A model generated the notes under the pieces. It saw nothing but the letters and a program-made list of their open reading frames with translations. It was not told where the DNA came from and ran no database searches. A stretch of DNA of 64,000 bases from Litsea cubeba (lineage: Eukaryota; Streptophyta; Magnoliopsida; Laurales; Lauraceae), in assembly GCA_012931725.1 (NCBI GenBank), contig CM022949.1, positions 5,521,660-5,585,659 on the forward strand, in the 5' to 3' direction. Positions 20,751 through 31,800 of the stretch are shown here, in pieces; the stretch's first letter is position 1, and each line of letters opens with the position of its first letter. A program made the position numbers and the translations under genes.

Positions 20751-22560
20751 CCCCTATTATATTTTAAAAGACTTTAGTATGCGGCTAACTAACACCTACA
20801 TGCCACCATGTCATGTCTAGTTGACCCGTGGTTATGATCATGGGGGTACCCACATATATGGTATTGGGCGGTCGCCCGTCAAATTTAGATATGCCTCCAA
20901 AACTCACATGAAAATCTTCGGATCGCCACCAAAATATATATGAAAATTCTAGATCCACCTCCAAAACCCATAAGAAAATTCTGAATTTACCCAAAAAACC
21001 CAACTACTTGTTTAGGTCCGTCCCCTTTAAAAGTAAATCCTAGGTCCGCCATTGGTCCTCATAGTCACAAAATTCTCATTATTACCGTAGCTGGTATCAA
21101 ATTATAACTCATCTGAAGCCTCAAAGGCCCGAACTCATGGTGGGAGTTCTAGATGGGTGACATAGAAATAGATGGTTGAATTAGATGCAATTTAGGCATT
21201 TAGCACAGGAGAGTTTCTTTAATTTGTATGTCGTCAGATTGTGTCATCAGCGGCCTTCAAAGAAATTAGGAAATTTGACTGCACAATATCTCATAATTTG
21301 TGCAATATTGTACCAAAAGGGTATGCTTGAAATTCTATTCCTCTTTGTTTTCTTCACTAAGATCAAGATGGTAAAAGTTTTAGGGACAATTGGTAAAAGT
21401 CTTTTTCTTCCTATTTACTTTTGGGCCAAAGAAATATCTCAAGTTTTTCTGCATAAAGTTCTAGATTTCACAATGCTGAATATTATGCAAGAAAAACATC
21501 TATTGACCTAACTGTTGACTTGAATGGTCCCACTGGAAAAAATGAAGGATGGGATCAAATCTCAAAGACCTGCTCATAGGAGTCTGAAAAGCAGATGTTG
21601 ACTTAACCGCGGACTTGAATAGTCTCATATTCCACACGCAATGAGCTTTTTTTTCTTCTTCTATCTTTACAAAGAGAGAGAGATAAGAGAGAATGAAGTC
21701 TTTTTTCTGTCTCCTTTAAAATCAACTTTGATATATGGACAGTAATTTTGTCCTTTCTTTCATTTGAAAGTAAATAGGAAGAGAAAGACATAGCAATTTT
21801 TATCACTTTTCTTTGGTGGACCTAATATATGGTCGTGAGGTCTGATTCCAAAATTTAAAGTTTTGGGTCTACTTTGGAAATCCACATGGTATTTATGGCT
21901 CCGCCTTTAAAATTTAAGAATTGGTCCCAAAACCAACTATCAAGTTGTCCCCATTCAAAGGAACATCATCATGGGTCAACCGCCACTGTCAATGTCTATA
22001 AAAGATAAAATTAGAAAATCACAATAAAAATAAAAAAACAAAAGGGGTTCGTTGGGCAGGACCTTCCAAGTGTAGATCATCTCTTTACTTTACATATTAA
22101 AGTGGGATCCATTAACTCTATTGCTGTGATCATGGCCCCTATTATTATTATTATTATATACATTAAAGCCAAATTTCTTGTACTCCAATTTGGTCAATTC
22201 TGGGGGCTTTCGTTTGAAAGTCTCTAATCTTAGAAATCCATGTTTTATGATGTGACCCACTGGCGGACGCGTTTGTACAGACTCACAAAAGTTCACTCTA
22301 GACGACAAAGTTCAACTTTATTTGTTGGAAACTAAAATTAACTTGTATGTGTGTAAGAAAAAAACTCTTCTCAATTTTGGGCTGCTGAATGTATTTGTAC
22401 CACTACACTTCAGTCGCACAAACACTTTCTAATGGAGCTCGTCAACTTTAATCTACTGACCCAGTGTCGGTCCTGAGTTAAAATTCTCACCCTTTGATTC
22501 ACTGGCTCGTGTCTGCAGTGTGTGAAGAAAGAACTTGGTTGTTAATTTCTCTGTAGAAAA
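20751..22560. other. Gene-free stretch, unit 2
   Basis: Counterpart of 960-2370 plus 6901-7200 and 7405-7497 of unit 1, without the Helitron and hAT MITE. The Helitron empty site is at about 22140-22170. No gene recognised. Confidence 0.6.
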
Positions 22561-22569
22561 TTTTATTAT

Positions 22570-22687
22570 GAAAATGTCTCCACCGCCCGATTTTGAGACC
22601 GGATGGTGGCACGGTTCCCCATGGGGACCGTTGGATGCATGACCGTGCCACCACCCGGTCTCAGAATCGGACCGTGTAGCACGGCTC
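22570..22687. mobile_element. 118-bp palindromic MITE upstream of LRAT, unit 2
   Basis: It is flanked by 9-bp direct repeats TTTTATTAT (22561-22569 and 22688-22696). Inside, arms 22587-22615 and 22642-22670 are inverted copies matching at 27 of 29 positions, around a 26-bp loop that itself contains CCCCATGGGG. RNA across it would form a strong hairpin. Absent from unit 1. A 9-bp duplication would suit a Mutator-type MITE, but the outer ends are poorly matched. Confidence 0.72.
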
Positions 22688-22886
22688 TTTTATTATTGAT
22701 TGATCGATTGCCAGGTCTCTAGCCTCTTCACTTTGAACTTTCAACACGTACGATTTGGTTGTACAAGATTTTATTATTGATTGATACTTGTTGACGCTTT
22801 GAACTTTCAACACGGTTTGGTTTGATTGCACCATTATGGTCCTTCTCAAAGCTCAATCAACTCAGTTGAAAGCTGCCTGCAACACT

Positions 22887-22895
22887 AATAAATAT
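22887..22895 (+). promoter_or_regulatory. Degenerate TATA-like box of LRAT copy 2
   Basis: AATAAATAT stands where unit 1 has TATAAATAT: the first T is changed to A. Same spacing to the downstream leader. Confidence 0.4.
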
Positions 22896-22995
22896 CTGCC
22901 CAATTTGAGATTTTCAGTTCCACCTTCAAAACCACCTTCAAACTCTGTAAGAGAGAGAGAGAGCAGTTCCACCTTCAAAACCACCTTCAAACTCT

Positions 22996-23038
<43 letters not shown>

Positions 23039-23127
23039 TGGGACATTTTACCCACACAGCTAAGAGCGAGAATCTGAATCCAGGGGATCACATCTACTCC
23101 TGGAGGAAGCTTACGTCCTATGCCCAT

Positions 23128-24043
23128 TGTAGGTGCAGAAAATAATGACCCACAATAAGGAGGAGCCTTATAGGACTTATCCGAGAAGATGATGGTTGCT
23201 GGAAACGTCTGGATGCCGTCCGGAAGCCTGAAAGGGAATAGCAAACGGTCAGAGGACCCTGGCCTGGGCGGCACAAGGCTCTCCGATGCCAAAGTCAGTA
23301 TGGGAACTGGAACAATGGAAGAAGAGGAGGAAGAGAGGCAGAGTAACGACTCTGGTATGAAAAATTGCGTACCTTAGATGGTGGCATGGATCTCTATTTA
23401 TAGAGTGTGGAACGTATCTTCGGAAGATATTGTGGTGTGGGTCCCACGATTGGACTGGGAAGTCACGATCAGCCCACATTGCATTAATTGTGGTCCAATC
23501 CAGCCCACTATGCATTAAATGCCCGTCGGGTCAGCCCACATCGCATTCAATGCACATCTTGTTGGGCCAGATCCTGTTGGGCGCCTTTGGCGGTAGGAGT
23601 ACCAGCGGATCTGCCCTCGGGCCCTGCCCTGATGTGGCTTCAGCCGCTGGATGGGACTCTGCCAGGGATCTGGCGAAGATCGTGGGCGGCTGGATGTCGC
23701 GTCTGTCCCACCAGCGCGTGTCCCTATCCCTCCACGTGCCTGACAACGTGGGGGATGAAGGGCACACGTGAATGTTCTCTCTTGCTTCGGCTTCTGTCTC
23801 GGCTTCTTTAGCCGAGATGGAGCTTTATGCCGAGGTGGTGCTCCTTGCCGAGATGACGCCCGAGGTGGTCCAGTTCGGCGCTAAGGGCCCGGAGCTGCCC
23901 GACCTCGGCCGGACCTCCTGTCCTAGTAGCCGGGACGAGCCTGGTGCCACGTGGATGACGTGAGGATGGCACGTGAGGATGCTTAACCTCATCTGATGGC
24001 TGTGATTAACTTAATCCTGTGGTTCGGGAAATCTCCCCACACA
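23128..24043 (-). repeat. 3' LTR of Tat-lineage element
   Basis: 916 bp. I saw no difference from the other LTR when reading them side by side. In element orientation it begins TGTGTGGGGAGATTTCCC and ends GCACCTACA. Short open frames inside duplicate those at 34702-35617 and are not genes. Confidence 0.95.
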
Positions 24044-24057
24044 ATTGCCCCCTAGGT
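24044..24057 (-). other. Polypurine tract of Tat-lineage element
   Basis: On - the bases just before the 3' LTR read ACCTAGGGGGCAAT. The purine core AGGGGG is the likely primer for plus-strand synthesis. Confidence 0.6.
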
Positions 24058-24311
24058 TTTGACCTCTGAAGTGTGCTAGCCTTTAGGGGTTGAAAGCTAG
24101 AAGAATCCATCTGGGGATACTGTGATCATTACCTGGTGTCGCTTCAACTCTTTAAAGCAATAAATGCCCTGCCCTGTCCGCCTTTGGAACCGAGCTGACG
24201 GCTACACGCGTAGTTTCTGCGCCGACTGCGTTGTCTCATTGATTGACGGGCACGGGCTTTGAAGTGTCTCTTCGAATTCGGAGGCGGTACCCAAATGAGA
24301 GTTTCCCCTTC

Positions 24312-24320
24312 TATAAATAG
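24312..24320 (+). promoter_or_regulatory. TATA box of the antisense gene
   Basis: TATAAATAG on + lies 279 bp upstream of the ATG at 24591 and outside the LTR, so the antisense gene seems to have its own promoter. Initiation would be expected near 24345. Confidence 0.6.
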
Positions 24321-24590
24321 GGCCGTCCCCTTCTTCGTCTTGCTTCCGACTCTTTTCGCCTTCGCCTTTGCTTTTACTTTCAATTTCTGCTCTGATTTCT
24401 GAGATCCGTTCGAGGCTTCCGATCTCCGTCCTGGTTCCCGAGATCTGTTCGAGGACGACGACCGTGGAACGCGTCTGGATCTGCTCCTGATCTGCCTCTT
24501 CGTCCTCGTAAGTCGCTTTGTTCTTCTGTCTGGTTTTTCTTGGGGTTTTTCGATTTCTAGGGCTTTTCTTCGTCGTCACCCCTTCTAGAC

Positions 24591-27082
24591 ATGGGCACCC
24601 CTAGATTCAGGGTAGATTCTGATGAGGGCTTGGCCGAGTTTAGGGCTGCCTTCAAAATTCTGGAGGGGGTTCTCCTGAAACCGGCAGACCTTGCCGACGC
24701 TGCCCTATATCGCTGCTACGGCGGCTGGATGCCATTCCCTCTGATCTCTGTGATCGAGGGCGGGGTCAGGTTTCCACTGCACCCCTTGCTTAGGGCTTGC
24801 CTTAGCCTTTGGTCCCTCGCCCCGGGCCAGCTGATGCCCAATGGCTACAAGGTCATCATGGGCACAGCGAAGCTGAACGAGATCTTGGGGACCAACCTAG
24901 GCCCTCACGACATCGAGGACACTTATGATATCTGCAAGGCTGGGGAGGGAAGATACTATCTCCGTGTGAAGCCGCAGCGAAGGGGCTTCGTCCTAGCCTT
25001 GGAGGATTCAAGTAAGAACGCCGAGGAGGATTTCTTCTGTGTCTCGGGGGACTGGGAGTTCGGCCCAGGTGAAGATAGGAGGCTGTCGGTCCCACGTCGC
25101 CCTGGGGAAGTCCCAAGTAATCATCGCTGCTTTTCTCCTTACTGTTTTGCTTATTTCACTGGTGCCGAACTGACATTCTTCTTTGCATGTCGAGCAGAGG
25201 CGGGTGCAAGGCGACGCCGAGCTGCTAGCGAAGGTTGGAGGAGGAATACCGAAGACATCAACAAGGTCGAACGGTACAAGGGGCACGAAACCAGGTCGGC
25301 TTGGAAACTGCTTGGGTACACGCCGAGGTATCGCGGTCACTACCACAGGACCGGAGTTCCTGGGGCGGACGAGACATACCCTGACCGTCCGACCGTATCG
25401 GTTGCGGTGTTTAGCGGGATCCCCTTGACCGATCCTGTTGCTGACCGGACTGCATCCGGAGCCGAAGCGTCCACTTCCGATCCGGGGCTGCCGGACTTGT
25501 CGCAGATAGTGGAAGCTTATATCTCTGACCGAGAGGAGGACATGGGGGGAAGCTCAAGGGAGCCCGCTGTTAGGGACCTGGCTGCCAAGTTTAGGCAGAG
25601 GTCAGCGTCTTCTGGGACTCCGTCGCCTACTGGTACCCATGCTGCTTCGGGTCCGGTGGGCGTGGGCGCTCCCTCTGTTCCTGCCCCTGCCCCGAGTGGG
25701 GGAGCCCGGCAACGCTCGCCGGACCGCTCGAAGGAGGGGTCCCCGCCCAGGAAGAAGTCCAAAGCGGGGGAGAAGAGCTCAAGGGCTGATCTGCAGTCGG
25801 CCAAAACTCCTGAACGAGCTCCTGGGGCCAAAGCTCCAGCCGAGAAGGGAGGCGAGAAGAGCGCGCCGAAGGAAAAGAGTGCGTCGGCCGAAAAGGGTGC
25901 GCTGGTCGGCAAGTCGGCTGTTGGTCCAGCGCGCGAGCCTCTCATCTTGGCGGGACAAGGGTCCGGATCGGCTTCTGGGCCCCGAATTGCCCCAGCACCG
26001 TGGAAACCGAAAATGGAAACCTCTACCGGCAAACCCTTGAGCGTTGAAGACCGGTTGCTGGGAAATGCCGAGGTGATTGGGGCTCTCGCCAAGGCCTGTG
26101 CTCTGCCAAGAGACATGGAGACGCACGACAGGTTCGAGGATGAGAGCCTGATGGTCTCGGCGATCCAGGACAATCTTCGGGTAAGTGTTCGCAACGCCTC
26201 TCGTCATTCTTCAAGTACCTTGGTCGAATCCTGACTCTCTGTTCCTATTTGCAGAACGTGCAGAGGCTCCTAACCGTGGTGGGAAGGAGGGATAGGAGCG
26301 CTGCAAGAATGACCCGCCTGGAGTCCGAGCGGGAGAAGTTGAAGAAGGAGCTAGACGAGCAGCGGAAGGGATTGGAAGAGCTCAAGGTGGCCAGTGCTGG
26401 AGAATCTGCTCGGCTGGCGTCGGCTCTGGCTGAGGTCGCCGAACTCTCGTCTCGGGCCGACCACATGAAAGGCGAGCTCTGGGCGAGGAACAAGAAGGCC
26501 GCCGAATTGGAGTCTGAGCTGGCCAGGTTGAAGGCTGAGTCTACTGCTGAGGGGACGAGGCTGCGCGCCGAAACGGCGAGGTTGAAGGTGGCGAACGCCG
26601 AGCTAGAGAAGGAAAAGGCCTCTCTTGAGGCCGAGGCCCAGTCCGCCTTTCAGGATGGGGTAGATCGAGCCACCGAGCTGTACGAGAAGCAGGTGGAGGA
26701 GATCACCGCCATCCTGTTCGAGGAGGGATGCCTGGCCGCACTGAGACGTGCGGGGGTCCCTGAAGACCACCCCGTCTATCAGGACCTGCCGAAGTATTCG
26801 GACCTGGATCCCGAGCCGAGCTCCGTACCTGCGACTGATAGTGCCCCGGTCGAAGCTCCTGCCGTTGTCGACGCTCCAGCTGCCCCGGCCTTAAGCGATG
26901 CCCCAGTTGCCAGCGAGGCTTTGGCCGTGCCTCAGGGTGAGACTTCTGCTCCTGGTTCGGCTGAGGTGCCAGCTGAAGCCTCGTCTGCCAGCGACGCTCC
27001 AAGCGAGGTCCCCATCTTGGCCGAAGCTTCTGGCCCCTTGGAGACGGTGATTGACCTGGTCGAATCGCCGAGACCGGAGTAG
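24591..27082 (+). CDS. Antisense gene of Tat element (Transposase_28-type, coiled coil), three exons
   Basis: Proposed exons are 24591-25116, 25198-26180 and 26255-27082. The introns are GT-AG (81 bp and 74 bp); the second has GTAAGT and a TTTGCAG acceptor. The joined frame is 778 residues. Intron 1 is a multiple of three without stops, so it could be retained. The N-terminal part (PADLADAALYRCYGGWMPFP, PLHPLLRACLSLWSLAPGQL, about residues 25-170) resembles the 'putative gypsy type transposon' family (Pfam Transposase_28), which encodes the antisense frame of Tat elements. A Pro/Ser/Lys-rich low-complexity middle follows, then a coiled coil (MTRLESEREKLKKELDEQ onward) and an Ala/Pro-rich tail. 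The molecular function is not established. A likely 3' end lies near 27110-27160. Confidence 0.75.
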
Positions 27083-28352
27083 CTCTACCTTGCCTTTGCC
27101 TTTCCTTTGTAATGTTTTTACGTTTCAGCCTTGTAAATATTCTCTCCAATCAATGAAAGTCGAGCTTCTTCACTTATGCATTTTCTTTTTGCATCTGTCT
27201 CTCTTCCATTTCTGGATGTGCATTGAATGGTATTGAATGCCTTTACCGTGTGGCGTGGCCCTTGAGGTAGAAAGAGTCAAACTGTCAGTGCTGACACTCC
27301 GTATTCTGGAGACCTTAAATAGCAACAAACAAGGTGGCGCAGCCGACGAGGGAATCGGACGGATGTCTCCACGTGGTGCCATAGGGATCGCTGGTCAACA
27401 GCCGTGCATCCCCAGTAACGCGTGGGAGACTTCGCCCTCATAACTTTCTTCGGAGACCGAGTCCTCCTCCCTCCTATAAATAGGGGTGGCAAGCTCGCCA
27501 TGGGAGAAGAAAAGAACATGGCTGTAGGAATCATGTCCGGGAGGTGTCCGAAATTTCTTGATCCTGGGGGGAACCCTGCGCCGTTGGACGGCTATCCCCG
27601 AGGGGGGAAGGCTGTCGTGGTCTGCGCGCTCTCTGAAGGAAATCCCCGTGGACTACGCGCTCTCTGAACGCGGGTCCACGGCCATCCGTCCCTCGCGAGG
27701 CAGAGTGAGGATGCGCTGCAGGGGGACGGTGGCGCCTTCTCGTCCGACACGGCCCTGTGCGCCCAATGTACGGCAGGCGGGATTGGGCCTCGCTGGTCCG
27801 GGAGGTTTCTTCAAGCTCCGCTGGTCCCACTGACCGCCGAGGGTGTGGCAGAGCCCAGCGGGGTCCAGGGCCTCCGACTGGAGGGGCTGTGCGATGCTTT
27901 GGTCTGACCAGCCAGAGTGCATTGCTACATAGCCCGGTGAAGTTCAGGATCGCTCAGAGCCTCCAGGCAACGATCCGGTCGTCGTGGAGTGAGCGAAGAT
28001 CGGAGTCTTTGTCACTTTATTTTCTGCTTCATTTTCTGTTTTCAGAGGACTGCGATCCTCCTTTCTGTACTCTTCTTTCTGTTATGTAGTTCTTGTAACA
28101 AAGCAGTTCATAATGAATGAAAAGGAATTTTCTGATTATCCAAGCCGTGTACAGTGCTTCTGAGTTCTTTTTCTCATTACTTCGCGCTGTTCCGGAACGC
28201 TTGGATTTGTGTTTGAATGCTGGAACTGACCTCGGCCGAAAGGGCTGGCTTTGGCCGGGACGAGCTGCATTGTGCCGAGATTGACCCATTCCGCTGGCCT
28301 CGGCTCGGCGAAAGTGAGTTCGGCAATGGCCTTCTGATGGGTGTATGAACCC
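27083..28352. other. Spacer between antisense gene and minisatellite
   Basis: It contains the 3' flank of the antisense gene, the second TATA box and two copies of GCGCTCTCTGAA (near 27628 and 27658). Around the second copy, CCGTGGAC and GTCCACGG can pair as an 8-bp stem (about 27645-27680). No recognised protein. Several overlapping frames exist only because the DNA is GC-rich. Confidence 0.5.
27475..27483 (+). promoter_or_regulatory. Second plus-strand TATA box in Tat element
   Basis: TATAAATAG lies in the same CTCC/TTC-TATAAATAGG context as the one at 24312, but downstream of the antisense gene. A small frame of 55 codons (ATG 27500, stop 27665-27667) follows, and a 3'-end-like stretch (TTGTAACAAAG, AATGAATGAAAAGG) sits at about 28090-28125. 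Confidence 0.4.
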
Positions 28353-28773
28353 GGATTTTAGGAAAGGCTGAGTGTAGGAACTCGAGGCCGTTTCCAAGGC
28401 GTGGAGCCTGTGTGTCCAAGACACGGGATTTTAGGAAAGGCTGAGTGTAGGAACTCGAGGCCGTTTCCAAGGCGTGGAGCCTGTGTGTCCAAGACACGGG
28501 ATTTTAGGAAAGGCTGAGTGTAGGAACTCGAGGCCGTTTCCAAGGCGTGGAGCCTGTGTGTCCAAGACACGGGATTTTAGGAAAGGCTGAGTGTAGGAAC
28601 TCGAGGCCGTTTCCAAGGCGTGGAGCCTGTGTGTCCAAGACACGGGATTTTAGGAAAGGCTAAGTGTAGGAACTCGAGGCCGTTTCCAAGGCGTGGAGCC
28701 TGTGTGTCCAAGACACGGGATTTTAGGAAAGGCTGAGTGTAGGAACTCGAGGCCGTTTCCAAGGCGTGGAGCC
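28353..28773. repeat. 73-bp minisatellite, ~5.8 copies
   Basis: Units start at 28353, 28426, 28499, 28572, 28645 and 28718, each with GGATTTTAGGAAAGGCTGAG near its start and GTGTGTCCAAGACACG near its end; the last is cut short. Copies are nearly identical; the fifth has CTAAG for CTGAG. The array begins about 80 bp beyond the gag-pol stop codon in element orientation, a common place for tandem repeats in Tat elements. Confidence 0.95.
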
Positions 28774-28855
28774 TTTGTTGCCGGAGTCGACCAGAGAGAC
28801 AGATTGACGACAAGGCAAAAGCTGCTTTTATTGATTCTGAAATTCATTACATCTT

Positions 28856-31800
28856 TTAGAAATAGAATTTCTTCAAGTGGGATACATTCCACGGTCTCGG
28901 CAACGGCTTGCCCTCCAAGTCTTCGAGCTTGTAGGCTGACTTTCCTGCCAGCGAAACTACTCTGAACGGGCCGTGCCAGTTCGGGGCAAGCTTCCCCTCA
29001 TTTGGTTCTCTGTCAGCTGGCAGGGTCTTCTTTAAAACGAGCTCCCCCGTGGTGAACCTTCTTTCCTTGACGTTTTGATTGTATGCCCTGGCTAACCGTT
29101 GCTGGTAGTCGGTTAGTCTCAGGGCTGCCGCCTCTCGTCGTTCGTCCGCCAGCTCCAGCTCCATCGCCAGGTTCGTCTCATTCCGGCCTTGGTCGACCAG
29201 CTCCGTCCTCAGGGTGGGAAGGCCGATTTCCAAGGGAATGACCGCCTCCATCCCGTAGGCCAGAGAGAATGGTGTCGCCGAGGTGGACCTCCTTGGAGTT
29301 GTTCTGTACGCCCACAGCACGCTCGGAAGCTCTTCTGTCCATCTGCCCTTTGCCTTGTCCAGTCGCTTCTTCAGGCCGTCCAGGATCACTTTGTTGGAGA
29401 TTTCTGCCTGGCCATTACTCTGTGGATATGCCGGGGTGGAGTAATGGTTTCTGATGCCGTGCTCTTGGCAGAAATCTCTGAAGGATTTGGAATCGAACTG
29501 AGTCCCGTTATCCGAAATCAGGGTCCGGGGGATGCCGAACCTTGTGAGGATGTTTTTCCAGACGAAGTTCCTGGAGTCCCTGTCCGTGATGGAAGACAAC
29601 GGTTCAGCCTCTATCCACTTGGTAAAGTAGTCCGTAGCCACTATCAGCCATCTTTTGTTCCCTGGAGCTCGGTGAAGAGGCCCCACAATGTCCAGGCCCC
29701 ATTGAGCGAAGGGCCATGGACTGGAGAGGGGGCTCAGATCCTGCGCTGGCTGATGGAGGGAGTGGGAGAACTTCTGGCATTTCTCGCATTTTCTGGCATA
29801 GACCTGGGCGTCCTTCTGCATGTAGGGCCACCAGTAACCCTGGCTGATTGCTCTGTAGGCCAATGACCGACCTCCAATATGGCTGCCGCAGATTCCTTCA
29901 TGGATCTCGTACAGGAAGTCGTCCACCTTGGACGGGTGGACGCACTGGAGGTACGGACCCGTGAAGGACTTCCTGTAGAGTTTGCCTTCTGGAGAGAGCC
30001 AAAACCGTGTTGCCTTGAGCCTGATCTTGTGGGCTTCAGTCTTGTCCTCGGGGAGCTGGTCATCCTTCAAGTAGGCGACGATTGGATCCATCCAGCTGGG
30101 GCCGAGGTCAGCACAGAGGACAAGCCGAGATGAATGGAGTTCTAGACTTGACCTTGATACTGACCCGACCTCGATGGTCCTCTTCTTTCCTGCTTCAACA
30201 GCGGAGGCCAGGTTTGCAAGTGCATCTGCATGCGTGTTAGTATCTCGGGATATTTGCCTGACCTCGGCTTTCTGGAATTGGGAGAGTAGCTTTTTCGCCA
30301 GGGCTAAGTAGGCCGCCATCCTGTCGTCCCTGGCCTGGTAGTCTCCAGCGAGCTGGCTAGTCACCAGTTGAGAGTCGCTGAAGATCTCCAGGTACTGGGC
30401 TCCGAGGATTCGGGCACTGTTCAACCCTGCAATCACTGCTTCGTACTCTGCCTCATTATTCGTCGCTTTGAAGTCGAGGGTGAAAGCCTGCTCTATGACT
30501 AGTCCCTCTGGCGATTGGAGAACTATGCCGGCGCCAGCTCTCTTGGAGGTGGACGACCCGTCGACAAAGATCTTCCATGCCGAGGTGGGAGACTGCTGGA
30601 CTTCTGTTTCTACTGGCTCTTGCCCTGTGCCCCCCAGTGCCGTGCCGAGCTGGGTCGGAGCCGGGTTGGGGCAGGCGAATTCGACTATGAAGTCTGCCAG
30701 AATCTGGGCTTTGATCGCAGTTCGGGGACGGTACTGTATATCGTATTGCCCCAGTTCAACTGCCCACTTTGATATGCGCCCTGAGAAGTCAGCCTTCTTG
30801 AACAATGAACGGAGTGGGTGCTCCGTGATCACCACAATGGTGTGGGATTGAAAATAATGGGAGAGCTTGCGGGAGGCGATGACAAGAGCCAACGCAAGCT
30901 TCTCCAATAGGAGATACCTGGTCTCGGCATCGAGCAGTGTCTTGCTCGTGTAATAGATCGGCTTTTGGACTCCCTCGTCCTCCCTGATGAGGACGGAGCT
31001 CACTGCGTGATCCGAGACCGCAAGGTACAAATACAGAATCTCTCCCCGAGTTGGGGTAGAGAGTAATGGTGGTGACATCAAATAAGTTTTGAGTGCGGCC
31101 AATGCCTGGTCGCACTCGGGGGTCCATTGGAACTTCAAGTTTTTTCTAAGAAGCTGGAAGAAAGGCTTGCACTTATCTGATGATCGGCTGATGAAGCGAT
31201 TAAGTGCGGCGGCCATTCCTGTGAGCCTCTGAACTTCTTTCGTGGTGGAGGGACTCTGGATGCCCTGGATGGCAGTGATCTGGTCCGGATTGGCTTCTAT
31301 CCCCCTCCGCGTCACCAAGCTGCCGAGGAACTTGCCAGAGGCTACGCCGAAGGCGCACTTGGAAGCGTTTAGCTTGAGCTTGTAGGCGCGAAGGATGCCG
31401 AAAACTTCGCCGAGATCCGTCAGATGGTCGCTGGAGCGAACAGATTTGACGACCATGTCGTCGATGTACACCTCCACCGATCGGCCGAGCTGGGCCTGGA
31501 ACATCTTCGTGACGAGGCGCTGATAGGTCGCCCCCGCGTTCTTCAGCCCGAAGGGCATCACCTTATAGCAGTAAGTGCCGCGAGGGGTGATGAACGATGT
31601 TTTCTCCTCGTCGGGCTCGTAGAGCGGGATCTGATGATAGCCTCGGTAGGCGTCAAGGAAGCTCATTCGGTCGTGACCGGCGGTGGCGTCGATCAGTTGG
31701 TCAATCTTCGGGAGGGGGAAACTGTCCTTAGGGCAAGCCCTGTTCAGGTCGGTGAAGTCCACGCACACCCTCCACTTCCCAGTTTTCTTCTTGACGACCA

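Noticed and set aside
25517..26194. 225-codon minus-strand frame opposite the antisense gene
   Set aside because: Shadow frame of GC-rich sequence, no recognised domain, opposite a better-supported spliced gene.
28353..28773. CRISPR-like array
   Set aside because: Regular 73-bp period, but the units are contiguous and identical without unique spacers, and the context is a plant retrotransposon; it is a minisatellite.
29189..29866. 225-codon and other plus-strand frames opposite gag-pol (also 33737-34420, 31683-32387)
   Set aside because: Mirror frames of the Tat gag-pol on the other strand; composition follows the codon bias of the minus strand.
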